From Ornithodoros turicata (lineage: Eukaryota > Arthropoda > Arachnida > Ixodida > Argasidae), in assembly GCF_037126465.1 (NCBI RefSeq), contig NC_088204.1, positions 18,668,804 to 18,732,803 of the forward strand: DNA of 64,000 nt. Direction: 5' to 3'. A model generated the notes under the pieces. The model saw only the letters and a program-made list of their open reading frames with translations, did not search any database and was not told the origin of the DNA. Shown here one piece after another: positions 32,087 to 43,701 of this stretch; the stretch's first letter is position 1; each line of letters opens with the position of its first letter. The position numbers were made by a program, and so were the translations under genes.

Positions 32087-33500
32087 GTTGTTCGCTATGA
32101 CGCATTGTTTGCTTATGACAGTTCCCTCAAGCCATGCTAATTTTTCGCTTTCAGCTCTAGCTGAAACAAAGAACGCCGAACGAGGATCAACATATAGCTA
32201 GAAACGAAAACGACCGAGGAGCAGTATATACCATTCTGGTATTCACCTGAATACCCAGCGCGACTCGACACCGAAAACGGTTCCGCTTTTACAAGTTTTA
32301 CAACGCAGCTCACGTCACACTTCTCTTTGCAAAACCTTTCCGTACGGTTTTCCTTTTTCTTTCTTTTTACTCTTGCAACTTGCACCGCTCGCCAACGCCT
32401 CGCGCATCGTTTCTCCCATTTTTACAGCTTGTTCCTCTCGACAATGAGTGTTGCCTTGTATTCCGTTTTTACAACCTTCCCCCATGCTCTGTGTGTCCAA
32501 AACCTTTTACAGCGTTTCCAACTTTTACTGGCAAACTTTGTCTGACTCGTTTCCGAGTGGTTGGCGCGCCGTCGTGTGTCGTGCGGCGCGTATTTCATGC
32601 TTAAAAGTCGTCCGACTGCGTCCCGTACCTTACAGCATGAGAAGGGATTCTAAGTGATAGGAGCTGTTGCGGGGGTTTGAGCATTTTACAAATGGCGCGG
32701 CGGTAGCGCTTCTGCTTGGCTTTTCACGAATGCTCGGCTAGATTCAAAGTTTTGCTCATGGGTGTGTGAGAGTGTAAAATTGCCCGTAATCTTTCGAGGG
32801 TATAAGTGTGAATGTATCACATTTTCCGCTGAGAGACAGAACACACGGTCCAGCGGTAGAGGCAGTTCCAGCACCTCTAGCATATAGTGCTTTCGGGATG
32901 TCAAACGACGGGAAAGAAGGTCACGATTTTCGTGTTTGTATAAAGGGTCGGTAAAGATGACATGTATGAATTTCTTTCTACACAATTTCTTTCTAAACAA
33001 AAATCTTCAGTGTCGGCTTCTGTATTTTGTTTATGTGATCTACAGGACTTGACTCCCCTCTTCGTATACGCATCTCCTAAACGAAAAGTACCAAAGAATG
33101 AAAAATAATAATTGGTACAGCCGCTTGGATGGCCCATAGGCATTCAAGTCCATGCAATGATATTCTCCTCCACTTTATTGAACTTGAGTAAGATGAACTG
33201 AAAGTTATTTCACACGTCACAAAGAAGCTTGGATTGGGCTTGGGCTCTAAAAAAGAAGAAGAAACAAATGTTTGCCGCCCATATTATCGTCACTGCTTTC
33301 ACGAAACACCGTGACCTGATAGAGCTGCAATACAGCCACTGTTTATGCTCCCAGGCTCCATATTTTTCTTTCCTAACTCTAACTCTTATGCTCCCAGGGA
33401 AAAACGCAAATGCATGCGCCTATAGAGCACACAAAAAAAAAAAAAAAAAAGGTCACTGGCGATTTAGCGGTAAATGAAAGAGAAATGCGTTAGCATTAGC
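32087..33500. other. Unassigned noncoding DNA
   Basis: No recognised gene or element. An A-run lies at about 33433-33450. Short open frames show no known motif. Confidence 0.45.
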
Positions 33501-33504
33501 CGGC

Positions 33505-33700
33505 TTTTCCAGTTCATACTTGACTTCCGGGTATCTAGTTCCGGTTTAAACCAGTCTAAACCCGACTACCGGTCGTCCACATCCCGTCCATACTTGACTT
33601 CCGGTATGCGTTTCCGGCCCAACTCGACTTCTGGTTCTCTACTTCCGGTCTAACCTGACTTCCGGTTGTCCACCTCAAGTCAATGCTTGATTCCCGGTTT
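33505..33700. repeat. Degenerate tandem array of TTGACTTCCGGT units
   Basis: CTTGACTTCCGGGTATCTAG, CTTGACTTCCGGTATGCG, CTACTTCCGGTCTAACC and TGACTTCCGGTTGTCCACC recur over about 200 bp with irregular spacing. No coding capacity. Confidence 0.75.
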
Positions 33701-33714
33701 GACACTTTCAATTA

Positions 33715-34100
33715 CTATATGTAAGTCCATTCAGTTAATCTTCAATTAGCCTCAATTATTTTCAATTGTCCTGTAATTATCCTTTAATCACATTAGGTAA
33801 CCCAAGGTAATCTTGAATTACCTTAATTACTTTTAATAACGTTTACTTGCCTTAATTACTCTCAATTCCCTTTAATTGACGTTAATTACCTTTAATTACC
33901 TCCTGTATAACCTGCGGTTACCTTCGGTATTCTTTGATTTCTGTGAAGCTTTCTCTTAATTACATGTATCTTACATTCACTACCTTTGAACTCAACTTTG
34001 TTTTAATTGCCTTTAATTATCTTCAATTACTCTTACCTCTTACTCTTAATTACCTTCGACTACTTCAATTTAAAATCATTTACCTCCATTTACAGTTGTC
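33715..34100. repeat. Degenerate tandem array of (C)CTTTAATTA units
   Basis: CCTTTAATTACC, CCTTAATTACT, CTTCAATTA and similar 9-12 bp words repeat over almost 400 bp directly after the ACTTCCGG array. AT-rich, low-complexity, probably satellite-like. Confidence 0.75.
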
Positions 34101-34104
34101 CTCT

Positions 34105-34590
34105 TATATCCCATTTGCATCACCACTTATACCGCTGTTTCGGTGAGGCTTCACCATCACACACGCACACACACCATACATACAGCATTTTCCATTTTGA
34201 CACTCCTAATGCTAACGGATTAAGAAGCACAACTAGAAAGGAAGAAAGGAAGAGTTTTTAACGAGCTCTTTTCTATTATACGTATACCTCCTCTAACCTT
34301 ATTTTCTGGAACAGTTGAGCAGCACATATGTAACAGGCATCCCTATATCTCTGTCCCCGGTGCACTATTATTTTGCACATGACTCCCAAAAACAGAGGAT
34401 GGGGTGGGATGTGCAAATGTAAATGTGCAAAATAAGAAGGTTACGCGTTTTATCTATCAGTTCATGTATACCCACATTGATACAAAATGGCGTACACTTC
34501 TGACTTTCAACCAATCAGAACTTATGAGAATCAGAATGATATCAGAATGTTATCATGAATGACAGCAGAGTGTATACGTGCTCCTGTTCT
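34105..34590. other. Unassigned noncoding DNA
   Basis: A short (CA)n run lies near 34158-34172. Nothing else recognised. Confidence 0.45.
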
Positions 34591-34593
34591 TTT

Positions 34594-34870
34594 AACGGGG
34601 CACTAACGTACAACAATTTCTCCTCGTGGTATAAAACATACAGTTGCCTTGACAACAATACAAAAGGAAAGCAATTCATCCGTTGCGCCGTTCCTGCTTT
34701 ATGCGTGAACCAAAACCGTGATTTACGCTGTCCATCTTGTCTCCTTCACAAGAAGCGCGGCAATGCGGAGCGGCCTCCAATTGGTCTCCTCAAACGATTT
34801 GCCCAATCATCGCGGGAGGAGACCAACGGAGATCCGCTCCGCTTCTCTTCACTATCTATATCCATATCCG
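34594..34870. mobile_element. MITE family E, forward copy
   Basis: Starts TTTTAACGGGGCACTAACGT, runs through TTTCTCCTCGTGG and AATACAAAAGGAAAGCAATTC, and reaches the hairpin ATTGGTCTCCTCAAACGATT / GGAGGAGACCAACGGAG. The second long arm is missing. Confidence 0.7.
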
Positions 34871-35121
34871 GCCATATCCATGAGGTTCCCCATAGAGTTT
34901 GTTCGCTGAAAAGTCAAAATGCTTGTGACATAACAGTCTCGTCACGCAGATGTTTTCCTACAAAGGCGATGACCGCGGATGTGCGAATAATATCAGTATC
35001 CGCGCTGATGCGGATACAGTACGCCAACTATGGAGGTCAATAATGGTAATTCGTAATAGTTCGCGGCTTTACGTCACGAGACAACTACGATCATTAGCGA
35101 CGCCACAGTGGTCGGTCCTGT

Positions 35122-35241
35122 CCCAAGTAGCACAACGTCTTGGCCCAATATTGGCCCAATATTGGCAATACAGGCCCAATATTGGTCCAATCTTGATCCA
35201 ATATTGGGCTAATATTGGGCCAAGATATTGTGCTGCCTGGG
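35122..35241. mobile_element. Palindrome-rich mini-element with CCAATATTGG repeats (120 bp)
   Basis: CCCAAGTAGCACAACGTCTT, then GGCCCAATATTGGCCCAATA on the left; the right is its inverse, ending AAGATATTGTGCTGCCTGGG. At least five CCAATATTGG or close variants occur inside. No clear target duplication. A diverged copy is at 14415-14534. Confidence 0.75.
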
Positions 35242-37535
35242 ATCGCGGTTGCGGATGCGGCCGCGGATCTTACATGTGAGGGCTATCACATCATCGTTTA
35301 TGGGACCTCTTTCTGTACAAGCTAACCCAAACATTGCACCCCTGAAATAAGTAAATAAGCAAATAAATAAATGATACAGTGCGGATGCGGATTACAGTCA
35401 ATCGTATCCGCGCTCACCTCTTGCCATGGTATCCGCCGTCGCGGTGAGCTGTGAACCGCGGACTTCTCGAACCCATATAGTGTCTCACAGAAGACGGTGC
35501 GCTTTATTATACGTTTGGCACGTGTTCGTTATTTTTGTCTTCTGCTACCGGTATGGAGTTGAAAATCAGTCATAAGGAGAAGTAAAAAAGCAGTTTGGTT
35601 TTCCTTCCTCAGGTTTTCTTATTTTCCTCTCTAAGGGCGCGTCTGGCGACACGGCAATTTGAAAGAACGCTTTCTGCTTAGCACGATGCTCCACATACTA
35701 TATTCTCATCTTGTCAAGAAAGCGCCTCCTTTTGCTCGTGCCGGCGAAAATAACAATCGCAACAACACAAATCATTCTCTGGCTGCCACGCGACAGAAAG
35801 AATCCTGTCCCGTTACCCCTTCTTTATGATGCGCTTTAGCGACAGATGGCGATAAGACAACGCCATATTTCACCGGAAGCACCGCCATCTTGCTTCTTTC
35901 CTAGCGCTTTATATTTTGCGGGGGGAGGGGGAAGAATTGTGCAGCCATGATATTTCAATGTCGCTACTCTTATAGCACACCCGCGTTCTTGTCTTTTGTT
36001 TTATTTCTCTGAAACATCATTTTTTCCTCTTTTTTTCTTTGCATACGACTCCTCTTCAATTCGTTTTTCTCAGCCAACGCTATAGACTTGGAGACTTATC
36101 TGTTCAATCCGAAATCCGTATCGGCAGCGGAGCCCTCTGTGTGACACGAACCTCTAGATAGGCCGCGGATAATATATGAATATAGCATTTTGTTCTTCCA
36201 GTGTGTAGCGCAAAACAGCGACACCACGTGATAAATAGAGAGAGCTGTAATTGAAATGCCAATTCTGCGCCAGCACCGCACGTTTATTTGTGAGCGAAAG
36301 CCAATGTGAGTCAGCGCAAGCCAAACTAATCTAGCGTGAGCCGACAGCAGACGAACGGAAGTAGCGGCTATAAATTCATTACGTGCGTATATTTTGCGTG
36401 TAATGCACGTGCTCCCCTTTTTGATGCGCTCGTCTGGAGTCCTTTCCCCTTCCCTCTCGTCATTCCTCTGATGGTCTCCAATCGAATAAAGACCCTCGAC
36501 GCTTCTCTCCTTCAACTTTTCGAAAAACTAGAACTCTTACCCCGCCTCTTGCCTGAAGATGATGGGGCTGAGACCTGTTGCAAATGGGGTCACTCTGTAC
36601 TCGTGCGCAAGCAGTCCCGCTTCTCCTCAGCTTGGAGGAAATGTCACCGTCAGTCCGTCATCCCCAGCTAACTTACCAGAAGTCCACACAGAGCTGCTTC
36701 GGGCATTGAGAGGTTCAAACAACTGCCTTCACATCTGTCTGCCCGACCCAGTCACCGTTCAATGTGACCCAGCACACAGATCCACAAGCGATTCCTTGAC
36801 TAGTAAAGAGTGCACGAGATATTGCAAGTGACGCAAAGCAAGCACGCAAATCTTCCTTGTTTGTAAACCAAAAGAAATATTCAGTTCCGCTAGCCGTTTC
36901 ATCTGGCAGATATTTAATGCCTGCGGAATAGTACTACCCTTTCGGGTACAAGGAACAGGATCAAGCAAGAACGATCTATCGAACACTCCTATTCCCGCAT
37001 TTCCCAGTCCATTTAGCTCCAGTGCCTCTAGAGGAATTAGTGGGGGTTAGAAGAGCTGTCCCGAACACAGTGCCTGAGGGGGTCGTATTACGCAAAGTGC
37101 GATGAGAAGTGTTTCCATTCCGCCCTCCTCGACGTCCATAGCTCCGACTGTCGCGGAGCTGTGGGTATTTACCACCTAACGAATATTCGATTGCGGGCTC
37201 GCGGTGCTTACGAAAGAAGGCGAACGAATGGACATGACTCAGCACGTTTAGCCTGATAAGGGTCTACCGCCTTTGAGCCTTCACTTTGTTTTCAGGAGAA
37301 AACACAACCGGACGTTGTCACCTCTTACCGGAATCTCGATGCCCTTTTCTTAAAATAACCCCGAAGAACTCATGATCTCTCAGTGCTACACCACAATTCA
37401 CCTTTCACAAGATCAGACACAAAACGGCTCACACCCTACCCTCAGTCCAACGGATTGCTTGACACTTATCGACCCCAATGCCGAAACTGTCATCTCAGGT
37501 TGATCGACCACTAAAGACAGACAGTCATTTACCGC
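35242..37535. other. Unassigned noncoding DNA
   Basis: About 2.3 kb with no recognised domain or transposon ends. Open frames at 36096-36515 (minus) and 36336-36671 (plus) were inspected and match nothing I know. Confidence 0.45.
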
Positions 37536-37539
37536 ATTA

Positions 37540-37735
37540 GACTCGGTGCGCTATTTACAGCAACCACAGAACAGCAACTGTGGTTTTTTGCGTTCGAACC
37601 TCTGCACGCACTGCAAGGTTCCCCAAGATACTCACCATGTCCTGATGCCAATGCCCCTAATTCGACAATCCAAGAAGGCAACTTCGACAGACCATACAGG
37701 CCCCAATGAAACAATGGAAAAGGTGCAGGCTAGCT
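37540..37735 (+). pseudogene. Short LINE pol C-terminal fragment
   Basis: A frame at about 37587-37660 reads SNLCTHCKVPQDTHHVLM, resembling the C-terminal Cys/His motif of the LINEs here (for example LCSKCGVVANIEHILIEC at 22129). Too short to place in a family. Confidence 0.5.
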
Positions 37736-37737
37736 GG

Positions 37738-37852
37738 TGTAGATCCATGAAGAAGACCGAGAGACACGGACACAGAAGACTACACACGCAAGTTCTCAGT
37801 GTGCGTGTGTCGTCTTCTGTGTCCGTATCCCTCGGTCTTCTTCATGGACCTA
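37738..37852. repeat. Near-perfect palindrome, Penelope-like terminus
   Basis: GTAGATCCATGAAGAAGACC, then GACACGGACACAGAAGAC on the left are inverted on the right (GTCTTCTGTGTCCGTATC, GGTCTTCTTCATGGACCTAC), with a spacer of about 20 bp (ACACACGCAAGTTCTCAGTG). The style (GACACGGACACAGAAG) resembles the terminal repeats at 28390-28862, suggesting two head-to-head Penelope termini. No reverse transcriptase is beside it. Confidence 0.6.
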
Positions 37853-39265
37853 CATGCCCTCCACAACAGAACCTTCTCCTTCTGCAAGGTCACGGGAAGA
37901 TGGCCGACAAAGAAGCAAGAATCGGAAGCACTAAAGGCGCTCTGTGGCTTTTTAAAACACAGGGGCATATACAACCCGCTATTAACCCAAACGACCTGGG
38001 ATCTCCGTAAGCCCCCACGAAAGAATTGGAGCTGCAGGCGCACCAATGGTCAGCCACGCTGCTCCAGCACCCCCTACAGCTTATGTACTACTTATCTCTA
38101 AATGCTCACGCGTCCGTTATGCTTCATGCAGTTTGCAAGAAGGGCAACACATGTGCGGACAACAGCGTCTTGCCGACCGCCGTGCATCGCTGTGTTGCTT
38201 CCTGGCGAGTTCTCCGTGGTTGGGGGTCGGAGTATGCCTCAGGCACTAGTCATAAGGATGTATGAGCTTCTGTAACGTGACGCGGTGCGGCGCTCCCAAA
38301 GCCTACCCCTGAACGTTCGCTACCATCCTCTCCGTTGCAAAACTATTGATCAGTAGAGACTGGACCTGGAAAGTCTCATGCGTACAATTGTTCGGGAAGA
38401 ACTGCAGGCATAAATTGAACAAGTGCTCTGAGCGACTCTTGGCTGACAATATGTGAATGCGAACGTGAATTTTAAGCCCGAACGTATAGTTAATGTATCT
38501 TACACCCCAAAGGAACTGTCAAGCATGATGTAGATCAGCTGTTAATCGTGATCGTCACAACTGCGTTTGCTAGGCCCTCGACGTTCACACTTGACGTCGA
38601 AGTGCTTTCATTTACCGCACCCTGGAGCAGGGTTGCCAGATTTGGTCATTTTGAACCAAATTGGCTACTTTCTGGCTGTCGTGGAGCCGATATTTGGACG
38701 ATGTCGACTTGGCTATTTTCTGCCTACCTTGTGGGTCCTTTCTGGCGCTACATTTAAGACTTTTGTGTACCCCGAAAACGGGACAGTTTTCATGGTAGCG
38801 ACAGATCTAACGTCGAAGTACATACATCGCATTCATTCCTGAATCTTTTGATGATCGGCCTTCTCTTAGTCGGCAAAATATCCTCGAACTCTTTTTCTGT
38901 GCTGAAGTTTTAGCGCTCGTTAAAGATCCCTTGGCTGGGTGAAATTAATCCAGCGACACTGCGCTGTAGTGTCGCCGACCATAGTTCTCTCACGACGTAA
39001 AGACGCAACTTTCCATTATACGAATTATCATAAGGTTTCCTCTTGGTTCAGCTGTGTGCTCTAGGCTGATTACGTTTCGTTCTTGGGTCATGTTAAATCA
39101 TGTCGAATCATGTCGACACTACTCTGCTCATTTTGTCTTCCCTGAAAAAAGCGTGTGCCTCAAGAACTCGACCTGAATATTTTACGAATTGGTCAATGTG
39201 TAACTGTGTATCACACGTGTTCTATGTAGTACAAATGACAGTTCTGCATTCGTGGTACGATTAGC
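37853..39265. other. Unassigned noncoding DNA
   Basis: An open frame at 37799-38101 carries no recognised motif. TTGGCTACTTTCTGGCTG near 38662 partly recurs at 39686-39705 (GTGGCTACTTTTGGCTGCC), hinting at an old repeat. Confidence 0.4.
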
Positions 39266-39271
39266 TTAGAG

Positions 39272-39593
39272 TCACTAAACAGGGAGCAGAGTAGCGACAC
39301 TGAGCCACGCCGGCGAGCGAGACCGCCATATTGGGTCCGGCGCGGCAGCGTCGCCTAGCGGTGGGACGACAATCTCCACCTTCTCCGGCGGAGAACAGCG
39401 TGCAGTCGAGCCAGCTCGCAACCGAGGAAACCGGTTTTGGATGGAGAGGACTCAACATAAACTTGGAAGGTGGAACGTGGAAGGTTCTTGGAAGGAGAAA
39501 AACCACGTGACACGATCGGCCTAATCGCGGACACCGAACGGCGGCTCCAGCGCGGAAAAGGAATGCGATAAACTCTACACCCCTATTTAGTGA
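39272..39593. mobile_element. GC-rich MITE with GTCACTAAA ends
   Basis: Left AGAGTCACTAAACAGGGAGC and the reverse complement of the right end, ATAGGGTCACTAAATAGGGG, are inverted repeats. ATTAGCTTAGA is present on both sides (about 39261-39271 and 39594-39604). The overlap between ends and flanks leaves the duplication length open (up to 11 bp). The inside is CpG-rich, unlike the AT-rich surroundings. Confidence 0.65.
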
Positions 39594-39604
39594 CCCTATA
39601 TTAG

Positions 39605-40735
39605 CTTAGAGGAGCACAGCACGTTCTATGTGAGATTACTATGTCTACACACCACTGGCTACACTATTGGCTACATACACGGGAAAGTGGCTACTTTTGG
39701 CTGCCTTTTCAGTGCGTGATAGAAACATTCAGGATTTTGACCATAACATAACTCCATGTGCCTGCCCTTTCACTTTTCCTTTTTCAAGCTTCCGCTGGTA
39801 ACGGCAGCATGGTTGCAACGCAAAGTTATCGAAAATAAGAGCGAGACGGAAACGGGAAGGGGTGGGAGACCGTTAGCCGAGCTCGGCCGATAATTTGAGC
39901 GCCTCGAAACGACGGTTTTCGCAAGGATGATTTTTTCAATTAAATTAAATTAAATTAATTCAATCAATTAAATTTTTTTATCCAGCTACTACCAAAGTAG
40001 TAGGGAATGTATTTTGCAAGGCGACGTACCCTTGCAAATCCGAAATGCGCTCTCTGTTTCTGCAAAAAAAAAAAAAAAAAAAAAAAAGAAAAGAAAAGGA
40101 AAGAACACGTGGGATTGACTCGGCAAATTTCGGAGATTATATTTTTTAATTCTAATTAATTATAATTTATTTATTTCCACATAGTGGCGGTACCCCGGGC
40201 AAAAAGCTCCGTTGGAGCTTGACAAAGGCCCTTGGTACCTACAGCAGTAGCAGCGATCATCATGAAGAAAAAAGAAAAAACTAGTTCACTTTACATATTA
40301 GAAATATATTCAGAAATAACAGTAATCATCAAGAAAACCAATTCACTTCACACATTGAAACCATAAAAAGGAGTTCACTTCACGCATTGAAAAATACATT
40401 CATACATTGCAAGGATCTTCAACACATGTTTTTTTTTCATCAACATCAACACAGTTTTGCATTACCCAATTTCCTATTTACAAAAATAATTCTTTCAACT
40501 TTTTCTTTGCTGGCACGGGTGTGCTCACAGTAAATCCAAATTCATTTAGTACACGTGGTAAGATATGCTTTGTGAGCTAGGGTTTCCGGTTTTCGGTGCT
40601 TACTTTTTAGAGAAACGGTGAAAAAAAAAAAAAAACGGTGGTTATTCCGCTCACCACGAAGCGGTGGCTTTCGATGGAAATATCTTGAACACCAAGTCGC
40701 TCGGTGAAAATCGGCGAGAAACGACATTGTGGCTA
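39605..40735. other. Unassigned AT-rich DNA
   Basis: AATTAAATTAAATTAATTC-type low complexity near 39938-39960 and a long A-run at about 40064-40087. CAGTTCACTT/TTCACTTCACACATTGAAA-like words repeat loosely at 40280-40390. Confidence 0.45.
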
Positions 40736-40741
40736 GCTGTA

Positions 40742-40844
40742 CACTCTAAATCTTGTAACATTTAACGTTAACTTCAAAACAGGACAACTACTGAAATAAT
40801 GTTACCGTCTTCGAACGTAGAAGTTACATTTATGTTTAAGAGTT
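40742..40844. mobile_element. Possible short MITE (CACTCT ends)
   Basis: CACTCTAAATCTTGTAACAT on the left and GAAGTTACATTTATGTTTAA followed by GAGT on the right form a loose inverted pair, with TA on the left side. Weak; no duplication on the right. Confidence 0.35.
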
Positions 40845-41024
40845 ATTTCGGTGCTGCTTGGGTGTTACTGGCATATAAATGAGAGTCGTTACCTCTAAAG
40901 ATGACGTAACCCATAACTCTACTCCCTTCCTCCTCACTCTCTTTCCCAGACAAGAAAGAGGGTCGAACGAGTACCCATGAAAGTAAGGTGTAGCGATTTG
41001 AAGCAGGTGCTGCCATTGTCTTGC

Positions 41025-41098
41025 ATGGCACAGTGGATAAGACGCTCCGCGCGAAGGACCCCGGTTCGAACCCCGGACCACTTCTGCTGCTTCAAGTT
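41025..41098 (+). tRNA. tRNA-like pseudogene or SINE head
   Basis: TGGCACAGTGGATAAGACGC fits an RNA polymerase III A box and GGTTCGAACCCC a B box. A short TCC/GGA stem with loop GCGCGAA lies between, which would put GCG at the anticodon. The variable loop is missing, the T stem pairs poorly and position 33 is C rather than T. So this is not a functional tRNA; it may be a decayed tRNA-Arg copy or a SINE head. Confidence 0.45.
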
Positions 41099-41169
41099 TC
41101 TCTAACGTTTTCAGATCCCGTGAGGTCTCTCCGACCGGGACCGAAGCATGCTTACACATGCCAGTTCAC

Positions 41170-42767
41170 ATTCGGTGCTTCCTAACAAAGCAGTTTGTTA
41201 GTGTTAGTACACAGGTGTATTTGTGAACACACTATTTGGAACTACCCCCCAGATTTCGCCCCCGTGGAAAGCGGAGTGAAGTGCAAAGACACAGTGAGGT
41301 GAATAAACGTCTTTTTCGAGTGCTGGTTTGCTTTGCCCGTTCCAAATTCCCTTCCTGGGAGCAAAACCGAGCAGCCTGAGAAGGTCATTTACGGTGGTTA
41401 TCGGTGCAAAATCCGTTTCCACCGAGCATGAGAAAATTTTACCGGCGTACGTTTATCGGTGCTTTACGGTAACTACCGAGAACCGGAAACCCTATTTGTG
41501 ACCCATATGATGTTCTCACTCGTTAGATCAACTGGGAAAATTCACTTTCTCGCGAATCACTTTGGTAAAAGTACTCAGAAGTAACGGCAAAATCTTCCCA
41601 GCAGCGTCGACCCTATACTGTTCCGACAAGTAGATTTTTTTAAATACGATTTTTTATCACGTTCGGCGAAACAGCCTGTACATCTCCACCCGATTATCAA
41701 ATCTAAATCGGAACCCGGGCACACCTTTTGTCACGAAAGCGTACCTATATTTTTGCGAAGACCGCCGTGCATCCGTAAACCCGATCGATCTTTCCTGCTT
41801 TCAACTTGGGCGCACGTAAATTTATGCCGGGGCTTCAGTATGCGTTTCACAGAATATCAACCAGCCAATACGGCGTACACATTGCTTCGTCCCTTTATGA
41901 TTTCCGATGTATTCAAAAGGTTTGAAATAGGCAGACGCACCGACTGGGACACGAATTCCCATTAAACGGCGAGGAACGAACGAACCCGGAAAGTACGAAG
42001 CCGGAACTGACACAAACAGACACGCGGGCGCCTATTATTATGCATGCAGAAACGCAAATTTCATATGCAGATTTCAGTACAAGTATTCAGCCGTTTCGCG
42101 ACAGTAGGTAGAACTTGGGCGAGACTTGTTCAGGAAGCAACATCGTATCCAAACTGAAAAAATTCCACGTGTGGCATTGATTCCTGTGTACTTCATTAAC
42201 ACAGTGGGTCCACTGGGCTTAAAGTTCAGTGTACAAACACACAGTGTACCGACACATAGGTGTACATAGGATGATGATGTGATTGGACGTTCACCGCTGA
42301 TATGGCACACAAGCTGAGGCGCTCGTTGCAGTCCTAAAAAGAGAACTTCACAGCATAGCACCCTTCTCGGCAACGCTTATTCATAATGATATCGCTTCCT
42401 CTCTCTCTCTGGGGATATGTTCAAAACGTGGGGAGCAGGATTTGCCAGGATACACTGTATTTATGTAAATTGTCACAGGATGATTGCACACACTTTAAAA
42501 CGGGACCCGCATAAGACGTTTTTCTCGACAGAAAAGCGCCCGGCTCCGCAGTCGTGACGTCAGCTCGACGGACGCCGCTGAGTCCACCCACATACGGCGA
42601 TTTCTCGACATTTCCTTGGGCGGCGTCGGCGATGATCGGCGGGATGGCCTTCGGAACCCCTTACTTCGTTTTTAATCACGAATGTTAACTACAAGACCGT
42701 AGGCGAGGAAAGAGCTAAGATTTAAGGTGGAAAATGTAAAACAAAATATTGCATAGATATAATTTAT
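41170..42767. other. Unassigned noncoding DNA
   Basis: Nothing recognised over about 1.6 kb. Confidence 0.45.
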
Positions 42768-42780
42768 ACGCTATCTCCCT

Positions 42781-43231
42781 CGAGGACGAATGAAGCACGA
42801 CAAGAACCAGACAACAGAAACTTAGAACCAGATAACGACTGCTTTATTTGCCATCGAGGGGCCACGTTTAGGAGAGGAGATTGCAAAAAGAACGTACAGG
42901 GGCTGACTACAAGAGCTTTTATACTTCTGTCACAGCTTAACAAGGATCCGAGGGCAGTGGTACAGTGAACATGAGGCTCTTTCAGGGTATAGGGAGCGTG
43001 TGACGCCTGAGGCTCCCGTCCAGATGTGCTGGCCTCCTGCAACCCAAGCTCGGGGAGCCGAAGAACGGGCGGGAAGCTTGTTGAGTAAATTAAACACGTA
43101 TTCTCCGAGTGACATTCACGTCTGTTGTCTCCTGCGGAAACAACATCGCAACAATCTGTCTTGCGACTGAGGCGACTTGCCTTTTTTTCTTGCACAGAAG
43201 GAATGTTCCTGCCTCCTGAATTGGAGTTCAC
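42781..43231. mobile_element. 451-bp insert flanked by a 13-bp direct repeat
   Basis: ACGCTATCTCCCT lies at 42768-42780 and again at 43232-43244. The segment between has no inverted ends and no coding motif. A long duplication without inverted ends suggests a retroposed sequence, but no poly(A) or other tail is visible, so the type is unknown. GGCAAATAAAGCAG on the minus strand (about 42841-42854) could be a polyadenylation signal. Confidence 0.5.
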
Positions 43232-43244
43232 ACGCTATCTCCCT

Positions 43245-43700
43245 TGTCTGTTTCGTTTTGTACACACGAAATGGCGCCCGGTACACACAGACAGCCGTAC
43301 GCCATGACAGCTAGCAGCTAGCTGTGCTTCCGGCAAGACACCCAATTGGTCAGGAAGGACGCGCCACTTCCGTCGTCAACCGTCGACCCGTCGAGATCTG
43401 CTCACCACAGACGTCGGCGAAACAGGTCTGCGCCTATTGTTTTCGGAGCCCAGCGGGAAATCGTCGAGCCGTCGATGCTTTTTCGTCGAGAAAACGTCGT
43501 ATGTGGGTCGCCCTTTAAAGACAGAACTTCACTGCATACACATGCTCACAGAGTCGGTGAACGCACCGCATAAGCTTTCGGAGCTCACATATTTTGGGAG
43601 CTTTTTTTTATTCGTATGAATCTCTTTCTTTTGTACCATATTTGTTTGATATGAATCTATTCCTTTTCTGTACCACTCCTACTTACGAATCTTAAAGGTA
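43245..43700. other. Unassigned noncoding DNA
   Basis: A short palindrome (ACAGCTAGCAGCTAGCTGTG) lies near 43307. Nothing else recognised. Confidence 0.45.
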
Positions 43701-43701
43701 G

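Noticed and set aside
36096..36671. Two overlapping open frames as host exons
   Set aside because: No recognised motif, no splice context and opposite strands overlapping.
41025..41098. Functional tRNA-Arg gene
   Set aside because: No variable loop, weak T stem, C at position 33 and poor acceptor pairing.
43307..43326. Short palindrome ACAGCTAGCAGCTAGCTGTG as an operator
   Set aside because: Isolated, with no gene nearby; such words occur by chance.
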